Source of the DNA: Spirosoma sordidisoli
GTDB lineage: Bacteria > Bacteroidota > Bacteroidia > Cytophagales > Spirosomataceae
NCBI RefSeq assembly: GCF_004138325.1
Contig: NZ_SBLB01000004.1
Span: 310,001 to 374,000, forward strand
Direction: 5' to 3'
DNA: 64,000 bases
The notes under the pieces are model-generated. The model ran no database searches and was not told the origin of the DNA. It saw only the letters and a list, made by a program, of their open reading frames with translations. Positions within the stretch are counted from its first letter, which is position 1. Every line of letters starts with the position of its first letter. Both the position numbers and the translations under genes were made by a program. This document shows, piece by piece, positions 35,221 through 44,588 of this stretch.

Positions 35221-38169
35221 ATGAACCAACCCGCTACCTCAACACCCTGGTCAGGCCGCCTGTCGCGCCTGGCCATACTGCCGCTACAGGCCTGCCTGCT
35301 GATGGCCCTGGCCTCTTTCGTCATCCAGGACGACCCCGCCAAACCCGACGAAACCCGATTTACACCGGTCGTGCTGGCCGAAGACCTCGATGAACCCATG
35401 GTCTTCGAAGTGGCCAGTGATGGTACTACCTTTATCATCGAGCGCAAAGGGGCCCTGAAGAAGTACGACCCCGTTACCAAATCGGTAGACCTCATCGCTA
35501 CGATCCCCGTCAACACCAAATACACCTCCGCTCAGGGTCGCGTGTCGGAGGCCGAAGAAGGGCTGATGGGGCTGGCGCTGGACCCCAAGTTCGATCAGAA
35601 CCACTGGATGTACCTGTACTACGCCCACCCGACGGAGAAAAAACACATCCTGACCCGCTGGGAATACCGGAACGACAAGTTGGTGGAGAACTCGCAGAAG
35701 GTGATGCTGGAAGTACCGACCCAGCGCGAGGTCTGCTGCCATACGGGCGGGGGCATGACCTGGGACAAAGCCGGTAATCTGTACCTGACCGTTGGCAACA
35801 ACACCGGCAACCAGCAGGCGGCTCAAACCGACGAGCGCCCCGACCGCAGCAGCTGGGACGACCAGGGCCACGCGGGCAACACCAACGACCTGCGCGGTAA
35901 AATTCTCCGGATTCACCCCGAAGCCGACGGGACCTACACCATTCCCGATGGAAACCTGTTCCCGAAAAGTACTGCCGCGGCCGACCGCGCCAAAACCCGG
36001 CCCGAAATCTACTCCATGGGCCACCGTAACCCCTGGCGCATCTCGGTCGACAGCCAGACGGGTTACATCTACTGGGGCGAAGTTGGCCCCGACGCTACCA
36101 AAGATTCGGAGATCGGCCCGCGGGGTTACGACGAGCTGAACCAGGCCCGCAAGCCGGGTAACTTCGGCTGGCCGTGGTTCGTTGGGAACAACCAGGCCTT
36201 TCCGGTCTATGACTACGCCAACAAGAAGCCCCTGGAAAAGAAAGATCCGACCCACCCCGTTAATAACTCGCCCAACAACACCGGCCTGACGGAGCTACCC
36301 CCAACGGCGCCTTCGTTCGTTTACTACCCGTACGCGGTTTCGGAAGAGTTTCCGCTGGTAGGAACCGGCTCGCGGTCGGCTACGGGTGGCCCCGTATACC
36401 GGCAGGCCGATTTCAAAAACGCCAAACGGCCGTGGCCTGCCTATTACGAAGGCAAATGGATCGTGACCGATTTTTCGCGCGGCTGGATCATGGCCATCAC
36501 TATGGATGCCGAAGGCAATTACCAGTCGATGGAACGGTTTCTGCCCAGCTACCACCCGGTCGAGCCCATCGATATGAAGTTCGGCCCCGACGGCGATCTT
36601 TACGTACTCGAATACGGCAGCAACTGGTTCCGCAAGAGCGACAACGCCCGGCTGGTTCGGATCGAATACAACAGCGGCAACCGCAAACCCATTGTACAGG
36701 CCTCGGCCAGCAAACCCGGGGGTAAGGTGCCGCTGCAGCTCACCCTCTCGGCCGACGGTAGCCGCGACAGCGACGGCGATCCGCTTACCTACCAGTGGAA
36801 AATCACATCGCCCGGCCAGCCGGCCCGCACCCTAACGACCGCCAACCCCGCCGTCACCTTCGACAAAGCAGGGGTATACACGGCGACGCTGACCGTTACC
36901 GACGCCAAAGGAGCCGCCAACAGCCAGTCGGTACGGATCATTGCCGGCAACGAAGCCCCGACCGTAGCCGTCAACCTGGCCAGCAACCAGACGTTCTTCT
37001 TCCCCGACCAGCCCATCCAGTACGCCGTTCAGGTAACGGATCAGGAAGATGGTAGCCTGGCCCGGTCGACCGCGGCTCCGGGACAAATCAGTCCGGCACG
37101 GGTGGCGATGAGTATCGACTATACCTCCGAGGGTTTCGACTATGCCGAGGTAGCCCAGCGCCAGCGCAGCGTCGATGCGTCGACCCAGTATGCCGTAGCG
37201 CAGGCGCTGATCAACCAGAGTGACTGCAAGGTGTGCCACCAGCTCGAAACCAAATCGGTGGGCCCTGCCTTCACGGCGATTGCGACCAAATACAAAAACG
37301 ACGCAGCGGCCCCCGACCGCCTGATTACCAAAATCCGGCAGGGGGGCGTTGGCAACTGGGGCGACGTAGCCATGCCGGGCCACCCGGCCATGTCGGTTGC
37401 CGATGCCCGTATTCTGGTCAACTACATCCTGCACAGCACCGAGAAAACGTTCAGCAGCCTGCCTTTGCAGGGTAGCTATACGGTAAAACTCCCCGAGGGC
37501 GACCCGGGCAAAGGGTCGGTGCTGATCCGGGCGGCCTATACCGACCGGGGTAGTCAGGTGAAGGGCGGCAAACCGGTTCCGGCCCAGACGGCCGAGCAGA
37601 TGCTGGTGCTGCGCAGTCCCGAAATGGATGCGTCAACGGCGGCTGTCATCAAAGGCGCCGACGTAAAAGCCAAGGGTATGGGCAAGGGCGAAAATGTTAT
37701 CCCCTACCAGAATAGCTACATCGGCTTCCGGAAGCTGGACCTGACCGGTATCCGGCAGCTGGAACTGGCGGCTTCGGCCCAGCGACGCGAGGGTAGCGCA
37801 GGCGGCACCATTGAAGTGCATCTGAACTCGCCCACGGGTCCGCTCATCGGCACCACCTCGCTGGAGCTGGCTCCCGAAGTCGACATTGAAAAACTCATGG
37901 CCCAGATGGAGTCTGGTCAGAAACCACCTGCCGCTGGCGGAGTCAACGCCCCAGCCCCGGGTGCCGCTCCCAAAACCGGAGCCCCAGCGGCTGGCGGCAA
38001 GGGCGGGGGTAATTTCAATCCCTTTGCCCGACCGCCGGTCTTCCTGACGCTTCAGCCAACGGAGGGCGTTCACGATGTGTATTTCGTCTTTAAAAACGAG
38101 CAGGCCAAAGCCATTCAGCCGCTGATGTCCGTATCGTCCATCAAATTCCTGAACAAAGTGCAGCAGTAG
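35221..38169 (+). CDS. Glucose/sorbosone dehydrogenase-PKD-cytochrome c fusion protein
   Basis: A 982-residue secreted multidomain protein. The N-terminal part (about 45-470) is a six-bladed GSDH propeller of the PQQ-dependent sugar dehydrogenase family (EEGLMGLALDPKF, MGHRNPWRISV, WGEVGPDA). A PKD domain follows (about 485-580; DGSRDSDGDPLTYQWKI). Then comes a cytochrome c domain with heme motif CKVCH at 669-673 and a likely Met ligand in MPGHPAM, and last a CBM6-like domain with a Pro/Ala/Gly-rich insert (about 900-930). It probably oxidises sugars outside the cytoplasm and passes electrons within the chain to its own heme (inference). A strong terminator follows. Confidence 0.9.
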   Translation: MNQPATSTPWSGRLSRLAILPLQACLLMALASFVIQDDPAKPDETRFTPVVLAEDLDEPMVFEVASDGTTFIIERKGALKKYDPVTKSVDLIATIPVNTKYTSAQGRVSEAEEGLMGLALDPKFDQNHWMYLYYAHPTEKKHILTRWEYRNDKLVENSQKVMLEVPTQREVCCHTGGGMTWDKAGNLYLTVGNNTGNQQAAQTDERPDRSSWDDQGHAGNTNDLRGKILRIHPEADGTYTIPDGNLFPKSTAAADRAKTRPEIYSMGHRNPWRISVDSQTGYIYWGEVGPDATKDSEIGPRGYDELNQARKPGNFGWPWFVGNNQAFPVYDYANKKPLEKKDPTHPVNNSPNNTGLTELPPTAPSFVYYPYAVSEEFPLVGTGSRSATGGPVYRQADFKNAKRPWPAYYEGKWIVTDFSRGWIMAITMDAEGNYQSMERFLPSYHPVEPIDMKFGPDGDLYVLEYGSNWFRKSDNARLVRIEYNSGNRKPIVQASASKPGGKVPLQLTLSADGSRDSDGDPLTYQWKITSPGQPARTLTTANPAVTFDKAGVYTATLTVTDAKGAANSQSVRIIAGNEAPTVAVNLASNQTFFFPDQPIQYAVQVTDQEDGSLARSTAAPGQISPARVAMSIDYTSEGFDYAEVAQRQRSVDASTQYAVAQALINQSDCKVCHQLETKSVGPAFTAIATKYKNDAAAPDRLITKIRQGGVGNWGDVAMPGHPAMSVADARILVNYILHSTEKTFSSLPLQGSYTVKLPEGDPGKGSVLIRAAYTDRGSQVKGGKPVPAQTAEQMLVLRSPEMDASTAAVIKGADVKAKGMGKGENVIPYQNSYIGFRKLDLTGIRQLELAASAQRREGSAGGTIEVHLNSPTGPLIGTTSLELAPEVDIEKLMAQMESGQKPPAAGGVNAPAPGAAPKTGAPAAGGKGGGNFNPFARPPVFLTLQPTEGVHDVYFVFKNEQAKAIQPLMSVSSIKFLNKVQQ

Positions 38170-38190
38170 CACGCGGTTACTGTACTTACG

Positions 38191-38233
38191 AAACCACTCG
38201 TTACCGTGTCCACGCGGTAACGAGTGGTTTTTT
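38191..38233 (+). terminator. Rho-independent terminator after the sugar dehydrogenase gene
   Basis: A perfect 16-bp stem (AAACCACTCGTTACCG and its complement) with an 8-nt loop and further Ts. Confidence 0.9.
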
Positions 38234-38514
38234 GCTGTCGAGCAGGTCGGTGCACTCTCACCCGTTGCCGTGAGGACACGGCAACCTGACCGGATGGCTT
38301 TTGCTGTCGCGCAGGTCGACGACTACGCGTCCCGGACTACGCGTCCCGGTGAGAACACGCTAACGGGTGCTTATCTGTTATGAGGGCAGTAGTATAGATC
38401 GGCGGGGACGCGCTTTTTCAGATGCCGCCGATATAGGTCGGGCATCTGTTTACGTTAGAATAGCCATCGGGCCGGAGTACGGGTACGCTCGCTCTGATGA
38501 CGCATAAGGATACT
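38234..38514. repeat. Intergenic repeat fragments before the GMC gene
   Basis: No gene. It holds a perfect palindrome GTTGCCGTG/CACGGCAAC (38264-38285), the word TGACCGGATGG followed by CTTTTGCTG that recurs twice at 62.4-62.6 kb, and the doubled word ACTACGCGTCCCGG, also found at 62.4 kb. The GMC start codon is preceded by AGGA (38507-38510), a plausible ribosome binding site. Confidence 0.6.
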
Positions 38515-40242
38515 ATGGCACACCTGATTACGAGTAACCTGCGCGGCAATGCCGATCTGCCCAATCACTTCGACGCCATCGTGGTTGGGTCGGGGATGAG
38601 TGGTGGCTGGGCCGCGAAAGAACTGACCGGCAAAGGCCTGCGCACCTTGCTACTGGAGCGGGGACGGGATGTAAAACACGTTACCGATTACCCCACCGCT
38701 ACGCTGAATCCCTGGGATTTTGAACACCGCGGGCAGGTTTCCCTGGAGACTAAACAAGCCTATTCGGTAGCCAGCCGAAACTACGCCTTTTACGAAGGGA
38801 GCAAACATTTCTACGCCAGCGACGCCGAGAACCCCTACCTGCAGGACAAACCCTTCGACTGGATTCAGGGCAACCAGGTGGGTGGGCGTTCGCTGCTATG
38901 GGGTCGCCAGACACAACGCTGGAGCGACTTCGATTTTACCGGCCCCGCCCGCGACGGGTTCGCCATCGACTGGCCAATCCGCTACGCCGACCTGGCGCCC
39001 TGGTACAGCTATGTCGAACGGTTTATCGGCGTTTCGGGTAACCGCGACGGGCTGCCTACCTTACCCGACGGCGAGTTTTTACCGGCCCATGAAATGAACT
39101 GCGTGGAAAAATACTTCCAGCAGCAGATGAGTCAGCACTATCCGACCCGACCGGTTATTATGGGTCGGGCGGCCCACCTGACCCGGCCCGGCGCGATTCA
39201 TATGCAACAGGGCCGGGCCCAGTGCCAGCACCGCACGCTCTGCGAACGGGGGTGCCCCTACGGCGGCTACTACAGCAGCAATTCGTCAACCCTCCCCTGG
39301 GCCATGAAAACCGGCAAGCTCACCCTGCAGACCGACGCCGTGGTCCACTCGATTATATACGACGCAGCAAAGAAGCGGGCCACGGGCGTGCGGGTCGTTG
39401 ACCGGCAGACGGGCAGCATGACCGAATATTTTGCCAGCGTGCTCTTCCTGAACGCGTCGGCGCTCAGCACCAACCGGATTCTGCTCAACTCGACCTCTGA
39501 CCGCTTTCCCAACGGGCTCGGTAATGATAACGGACTGCTGGGTAAGTTCATGGCTTTTCATAGCTACCGCGGCCGTATGTCAGCCCAGTATGACGGGTTT
39601 GCCTACTCGACTACCTGGGGACGGCGCCCCAACAGCACCTACCTGCCCCGTTTCCGCAACGTACACCGGCAGGAGACAGATTTCCTGCGCGGCTACGCCA
39701 CGATCTTCTCGGCCAGCCGACCCTCGCAGCCCGACCGGAACGGCTTTGGTGCCGACCTCAAGGACCGGCTCACGCAGTACACCCCCGGCCCCTGGTCGGT
39801 CATGGCCAGCATGATGGGCGAAACGATCCCGAAAGAACACAGCACCGTCCGGCTCGACCCGATGCAGAACGATGCGTGGGGGGTTCCACTGCTGCGGGTA
39901 TCGGTGGCCTACGATGAGAATGACGCGAAGATGCTGCGCGATTTTTTCGAGCAGTTCACCGAGATGTTCGGGCGGGCGGGCTTTACGGCCATAAAACCCA
40001 TCGATACGGGTCGGCTGCCCGGCAGTGAGAACCACGAGATGGGGGGTGTTCGGATGGGGCGCGACCCTAAAACGTCGTTACTGAACGGCTGGAACCAGCT
40101 GCATCACTGCAGGAACGTGTTCGTCACCGACGGCGCCTGTATGACCTCCACCTCGACGCAGAACCCGTCGCTGACGTACATGGCGCTTACCGCCCGGGCG
40201 GCCAACTATGCGGTTCGGCAGCTGAAAGCCCGCCAGCTGTAG
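38515..40242 (+). CDS. GMC family FAD oxidoreductase
   Basis: A 575-residue flavoprotein. The dinucleotide motif VVGSGMSGGWAAKEL is near the N-terminus (about 20-34), then GGRSLLWGRQTQRW (flavin region), CERGCPYGGYYSSNSS in the middle, and at the C-terminus the catalytic His in GSENHEMGGVRMG and the motif STSTQNPSLTYMALTARAA. In Bacteroidota such proteins oxidise sugars, often glucosides at C3. I see no Tat signal; partners of this family are sometimes exported with a small subunit, which is absent here. I prefer the ATG at 38515, with AGGA in front; an ATG lies 18 nt earlier. It precedes an isomerase/epimerase gene. Confidence 0.92.
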   Translation: MAHLITSNLRGNADLPNHFDAIVVGSGMSGGWAAKELTGKGLRTLLLERGRDVKHVTDYPTATLNPWDFEHRGQVSLETKQAYSVASRNYAFYEGSKHFYASDAENPYLQDKPFDWIQGNQVGGRSLLWGRQTQRWSDFDFTGPARDGFAIDWPIRYADLAPWYSYVERFIGVSGNRDGLPTLPDGEFLPAHEMNCVEKYFQQQMSQHYPTRPVIMGRAAHLTRPGAIHMQQGRAQCQHRTLCERGCPYGGYYSSNSSTLPWAMKTGKLTLQTDAVVHSIIYDAAKKRATGVRVVDRQTGSMTEYFASVLFLNASALSTNRILLNSTSDRFPNGLGNDNGLLGKFMAFHSYRGRMSAQYDGFAYSTTWGRRPNSTYLPRFRNVHRQETDFLRGYATIFSASRPSQPDRNGFGADLKDRLTQYTPGPWSVMASMMGETIPKEHSTVRLDPMQNDAWGVPLLRVSVAYDENDAKMLRDFFEQFTEMFGRAGFTAIKPIDTGRLPGSENHEMGGVRMGRDPKTSLLNGWNQLHHCRNVFVTDGACMTSTSTQNPSLTYMALTARAANYAVRQLKARQL

Positions 40243-40284
40243 ACTATTTCATCCGCTGTTTTCACCCTCTACTCTCCCACTCCG

Positions 40285-41196
40285 ATGCGCACGATAACCC
40301 GCCGGTCGGCGCTGAAAACGACCCTGGCCAGTCTGACCACGGCCCTGATGACACCGGCTTTCGGGATTAGCGCGGCTGCCCCCCGGTTTTCATTTTCAAC
40401 GCTGGGCTGCCCGAAATGGCCGCTGGCTACCATCCTGAAAACCGCCGTCGACGGGAGCTATCAGGGCGTCGAGTTTCGGGGGCTCATGGGCGAGCTGGAC
40501 CTGACCAAAAGTCCGGACTTCAGCACGGCCGAACGCGCGGCCGACGCCAGAAACCGCTTTGCCAGCCAGGGCGTTCGGATCTGTAACCTGGGCGCATCGA
40601 CCCAGCTCCACCATGCCGACCCCACCAAACGAGCCAAACACCTCGACGAAGCCCGGCGGTTTATCGATCTGGCCCGGCAACTCGACTGCCCCTTCGTTCG
40701 GGTTTTTCCCGACCAGCTACCGCCCGACCAGGACCGCGCCAAAACGCTCGACCTCATCAGTCAGGGTCTGCTCGAACTGGGCGGGTATGCCAAAGAGCGC
40801 GCCGTCACGGTGCTGCTCGAGTCGCACGGCGAACTGACCAAAAGTGATTGGCTGCTTAAGATCATGACCGCGGCCGAGCATCCGAACGTGGGACTGATCT
40901 GGGATGTGTTCAACATGTGGGTCGATGCGCACGAAACGCCTGTGGCCGTGTACCAGCAACTAAACCGGTTTATCCGGCATGTACACATCAAAGACGCCCG
41001 GATCGAGGGGGCGGCCCATCATTATGTAGCGGTTGGGCAGGGGGTGGCTCCGCTGCGCGAAGCCATCGGCGCACTTCGGGCCGGGGGCTATCAGGGGTTC
41101 TATAGTTTCGAATGGGAAAAGCTGTGGCACCCCGACATTGCCGATCCGGAGCAGGTGATTCCGCAGTACCCGAAAGCCATGAAAGCGTATTTCTAG
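40285..41196 (+). CDS. Sugar phosphate isomerase/epimerase-like TIM barrel, exported
   Basis: A 303-residue second member of the AP_endonuc_2/xylose-isomerase-like barrel family in this cluster. The leader MRTITRRSALKTTLASLTTA carries twin Arg residues, suggesting Tat export. Metal-site motifs are VLLESHGE, VGLIWDVFNMW, HVHIKDAR and YSFEWEKLWHP. It follows the GMC gene by 42 nt and is likely co-transcribed with it. Its similarity to the protein at 34254-35207 is only at the fold level, so the two probably handle different substrates or steps (inference). Confidence 0.9.
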   Translation: MRTITRRSALKTTLASLTTALMTPAFGISAAAPRFSFSTLGCPKWPLATILKTAVDGSYQGVEFRGLMGELDLTKSPDFSTAERAADARNRFASQGVRICNLGASTQLHHADPTKRAKHLDEARRFIDLARQLDCPFVRVFPDQLPPDQDRAKTLDLISQGLLELGGYAKERAVTVLLESHGELTKSDWLLKIMTAAEHPNVGLIWDVFNMWVDAHETPVAVYQQLNRFIRHVHIKDARIEGAAHHYVAVGQGVAPLREAIGALRAGGYQGFYSFEWEKLWHPDIADPEQVIPQYPKAMKAYF

Positions 41197-41209
41197 CGCC
41201 AGCCCTCCG

Positions 41210-41635
41210 TTACCGGAGTACGCCAGCCGACTCGGCAAGCGGGCATAGCTGCGCCCCCGACCGACGCAGGAGTTCGGCCGATACCAGGGGCGTCTGATTC
41301 CAGGGATCTTCGACAACTACGTAATCGTAGGTGCGCAGCAGCAGATGAATGGTAGCCGCCAGCCGGGGCGAGGCCATCAGGGTTTCGGTCTGCAGGGTGC
41401 CGGGCCAGCCGTCGGGACCGTCGAGCCGCGCCAGCAGTTCCAGCCAGCTGCCCAGCTGATACTGCGCCCGTTGCTTAGCCTCTTTGATCGCTTGTTTGTT
41501 CAGCTCCCACGATTCCAGATCGTACGGATGCACTACCGTCAGGGCAATGGATTCCTGCTTGTTTTCGACCGCCCAGTTGCGGAGGGCCAGGGCCGAATCG
41601 ACCGAGCAGTTGGTAATGAAGAGCGCTTTTTTCAT
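41210..41635 (-). CDS. Universal stress protein-like hypothetical protein
   Basis: A 141-residue cytosolic protein with alternating beta/alpha pattern: MKKALFITNCSVDSALALRN, then IALTVVHPYDLESWELN and YDYVVVEDPWNQTP. This resembles the UspA fold, with the early Ser/Asp region and a VVVE-strand, but the G-x2-G-x9-G-S/T ATP motif is missing. It follows the REC-CRP regulator gene on the same strand, 106 nt away. Usp-like genes are common near cbb3 and redox control genes, which is the only hint of its role. Confidence 0.6.
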   Translation of the reverse strand: MKKALFITNCSVDSALALRNWAVENKQESIALTVVHPYDLESWELNKQAIKEAKQRAQYQLGSWLELLARLDGPDGWPGTLQTETLMASPRLAATIHLLLRTYDYVVVEDPWNQTPLVSAELLRRSGAQLCPLAESAGVLR

Positions 41636-41741
41636 AAACCGGAACGACGTACAGATGGTCAGACAAACCTACGTTTCCGGCCCATCAGCGCTGATGAGTC
41701 CTGTCAGCTGGTCGGCTGACTCTGGTCAGCTGCAGCGCTGA

Positions 41742-42812
41742 TCACCAGTTGGCCCGGCGCAGCTTGTCGGGTTGCAGCACCCGAATGCCCGTCGTGGCCG
41801 ATCCGCCGGTTACTGTTGTCTGCTCGATCAGGCCATCCTGCCTGAACTCGCTCAGCGTACGGATCAGCGACTCGGTAGCCGTACCCACCACCGACGCCAG
41901 ATCATCGCGCGAGAGCTGAATCAGTTCGCCGGGATGCTGGTCGTGGAGCCGCAGCAGCGCATCGGCCACCCGCCGACGCAGCGAGCTGTAAGCCATACCG
42001 AGCAACTGGGTTTCGCGCTCGCTCACCCGCCCCGCCAGCAGGCGGATAAACTGCTGGCCTACCTCCACGTTGGCCGTCAGCAGCTGGGTAAAATCTTCCT
42101 TCGGAATATAAATCAGTTCCGAGTCATCGAGCGTTACGGCCGAGTCGGTGTATTCGGTCATTTCGAGCAGCGGCAGGTATCCGAAAAAGTCGCCCGGACC
42201 GTAGAGTCCGGTGATCAGCTCCTTACCGTCGGCGTTCGTTCGTACGGTTTTGACCTTACCCGACTGCACGAAGTACAGCCGCGTCGGTTCGTCGCCTTCG
42301 GTGTAGATATACTGTTTCTTACGGACCGTATGCACCTTACGGTCGGCCGGGAGGCTTTTCAGGTCGGCTACCTGCCGGGCCTCATTGATAAACTCGTTCA
42401 GATCGTCGGCGGTGGCGGGCTGACCCGGCGGTGGTCCCACGTGTCGGAATCGGTTCAGCCGCCCTTCAATGGCGCTGAGAAGCTCAGACTCATCGAAAGG
42501 TTTGGTCAGGTAGTCATCAGCGCCCAGTTCCATGCCTTTCCGAAAATCGGTCCGTTCGGTTTTTGCCGTCAGAAAAATAAACGGTACACTGGCCAGCTGC
42601 GGGTTTTTGTTAAAAATATGCAGCACCCCGTACCCATCCAGCACGGGCATCATGATATCGCAGATGACCAGATCGGGCCGGGTCTCGAGCGCTTTTTCGA
42701 CGCCCACTTTCCCGTTCTCGGCAGTCAGTACCCGATAGCCGGTCAGCTCCAGTATTTCGGCGGTATTTTCGCGGATGGCGTCGTTATCTTCAATTAGCAG
42801 AATGGTTTTCAT
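41742..42812 (-). CDS. Hybrid response regulator: receiver domain + Crp/Fnr output
   Basis: A 356-residue cytoplasmic regulator. Residues 1-120 form a receiver (IEDN, phospho-acceptor Asp52 in LVICDIMMPVLDG, LTKPFD). Residues about 150-270 form a cyclic-nucleotide-binding-type jelly roll (RLYFVQSGKVKTVR, YGPGDFFGYLPLLE). Residues about 280-345 form a Crp-type winged helix (LSRDDLASVVGTATESLIRT). No Cys cluster for an Fe-S centre is seen, so unlike FNR it is probably switched by phosphorylation. Its ATG overlaps the end of the histidine kinase gene by 23 nt. The position beside the cbb3 oxidase genes makes oxygen or redox control plausible (inference). Confidence 0.9.
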   Translation of the reverse strand: MKTILLIEDNDAIRENTAEILELTGYRVLTAENGKVGVEKALETRPDLVICDIMMPVLDGYGVLHIFNKNPQLASVPFIFLTAKTERTDFRKGMELGADDYLTKPFDESELLSAIEGRLNRFRHVGPPPGQPATADDLNEFINEARQVADLKSLPADRKVHTVRKKQYIYTEGDEPTRLYFVQSGKVKTVRTNADGKELITGLYGPGDFFGYLPLLEMTEYTDSAVTLDDSELIYIPKEDFTQLLTANVEVGQQFIRLLAGRVSERETQLLGMAYSSLRRRVADALLRLHDQHPGELIQLSRDDLASVVGTATESLIRTLSEFRQDGLIEQTTVTGGSATTGIRVLQPDKLRRANW

Positions 42813-44406
42813 ACGGCAGCGTTAAGGTAATAGTGGTTCCCTGACCCAGTTCACTGCTGAGGGCAACGGTACCGCCCATCAGCTCAATATATTTGGCTAC
42901 GATATGCAGCCCCAGCCCGGTACCGGGCACATTAGTTACGTTTTTGGCCCGAAAGAAGCGCTCGAACAGATGCTCCTGATCATCGGCAGAAATGCCAACG
43001 CCCTGATCCTCGACCGTCAGGGTAATCTGGTTATCGGCCTGCCCCCCCGTAACGATTACGACCGAGTCGGGCCCGGAGTATTTGATGGCGTTAGACAGCA
43101 GGTTGACCATCACCTTGCGCAGCAACGAGGGGTCGAGCCAGACCCGGCCCAGGTTACCCAGCGCCAGCTGCACCGTTTGGCCGGTTTTTAGCATGCCCTG
43201 CATGTCGGCCACCACGTCGGCCACCAGTTCCGGCAGATCGACCGCAGCGGGGTTGGCCTCGATCTTGCCTTCTTCGAGCCGCCCGACCGACAGAAACTCT
43301 TCCAGAATATCGTTCAGGTGGTTGACCGACGCCCGAATCCGCGACAGGTGTTTCTGCCGCTTGTCCTGCTGATCGCCACCGGGGTATTTTTCGATCAGCG
43401 TAGCCGACGTCAGCACCGTGGTAAGGGGCGTTCTGAACTCGTGCGATGCCATGGAAACAAAGCGCGATTTGAGTTCGCCCAGCTCCCGTTCGGCCGCCAG
43501 CGCCACGGCCAGCTCGTTTTTCGACTGCTCGAGCTGTTCGAGGGTGTTGAGCAGCGCGTGCGTACGGTCGGCCACTTTCTGCTCCAGTTCGGCATTGAGC
43601 CGCTCGATCCGGTCCCGACCCGCCAGCAGCTCCCGCTCGGCTTCTTTCTTGAACGTGATATCGATAATATAGGCCACTACGTGTAGCTGGTCGTCGAGCC
43701 GGAAGTAGCTCAGGCTGACCTCGACCGGAAACACCGACCCGTCTTTCCGGCGGGCGTGGAGGTCGCGGTTGTGGCCCATGGCGCGCACCTGCGGATTGGC
43801 AACGAACGACTGCCGAAGCCGCTCGTGATATTTCTCGACATCCATCGGGACCAGCATATCGATCGACTGCCCGGTTAGCTCGTCGCCCTCGTAGCCGAAC
43901 AGCTGGCCGGCCATCTGGTTCAGCGATACGATCCGGCCCTGCTGGTTGGAGACGATAATGCCGATGGTGGCATTGGTGAACACCGCTTCGTAGCGCAGCA
44001 CACTTTGTTTGAGTTCACGCTCGGCCCGGTGCAGCCGTTCCTGATCCAGCATCCGTACCATCACAAACAGGTGCCCTTCGTTGTTGAACGACGTAACTTT
44101 TAGCCGACCCAGGAACAACTCTCCGTTGGCCCGTCGCAGTTCGGTCACTTCGTCATAGAACCCTTCCCGCGTGATACGCTCAATCAGGCGGGTTCGTTCG
44201 GACTCGCTGAGCTGATTGGCCCGCAGCGAGCGTGACCAGACGGGATCATTCAGAAACGCTTCTTTTGTCTCAAATCCGAGCAGCTGGATACCGGCCGTAT
44301 TCACCTGAACGAACCGCCCGAGATCGACATCATAGAGGCCAATGAAATCATCACTTTGCTCGAAAAGTAACTCTGTAAGGGCCGGATTACCGCTGGATGT
44401 TAGCAT
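42790..44406 (-). CDS. PAS-PAS sensor histidine kinase
   Basis: A 538-residue soluble kinase with no membrane segment. It has two PAS domains (about 5-130 and 140-265, the second with FTNATIGIIVSNQQGRI and a PAC motif), a coiled coil, HisKA with the phospho-acceptor in MASHEFRTPLT, and HATPase with NLLSNAIKYSG, DQGVGISADD and GTGLGLHIVAKYI. It is the first gene of the unit with the receiver-CRP regulator. No heme-binding His is evident in the PAS domains by eye, so the signal (oxygen, redox or ligand) is open. Confidence 0.93.
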   Translation of the reverse strand: MLTSSGNPALTELLFEQSDDFIGLYDVDLGRFVQVNTAGIQLLGFETKEAFLNDPVWSRSLRANQLSESERTRLIERITREGFYDEVTELRRANGELFLGRLKVTSFNNEGHLFVMVRMLDQERLHRAERELKQSVLRYEAVFTNATIGIIVSNQQGRIVSLNQMAGQLFGYEGDELTGQSIDMLVPMDVEKYHERLRQSFVANPQVRAMGHNRDLHARRKDGSVFPVEVSLSYFRLDDQLHVVAYIIDITFKKEAERELLAGRDRIERLNAELEQKVADRTHALLNTLEQLEQSKNELAVALAAERELGELKSRFVSMASHEFRTPLTTVLTSATLIEKYPGGDQQDKRQKHLSRIRASVNHLNDILEEFLSVGRLEEGKIEANPAAVDLPELVADVVADMQGMLKTGQTVQLALGNLGRVWLDPSLLRKVMVNLLSNAIKYSGPDSVVIVTGGQADNQITLTVEDQGVGISADDQEHLFERFFRAKNVTNVPGTGLGLHIVAKYIELMGGTVALSSELGQGTTITLTLPYENHSAN

Positions 44407-44588
44407 GAGACAACGGGCTGGTTTGTAGCATAACGGCTGGTATTGTCTTTTTTACTTTATGGACAGCCGCTGCTCCAGCAAAAATCAACTTCTATTCTGA
44501 TAGTCGTCATACCTACCTGCTGGTAACAATACCATTTTTACATAAATTTTTTTGGCTGCGCGCTGGCCCGAACAATGCCCGTACCTGT

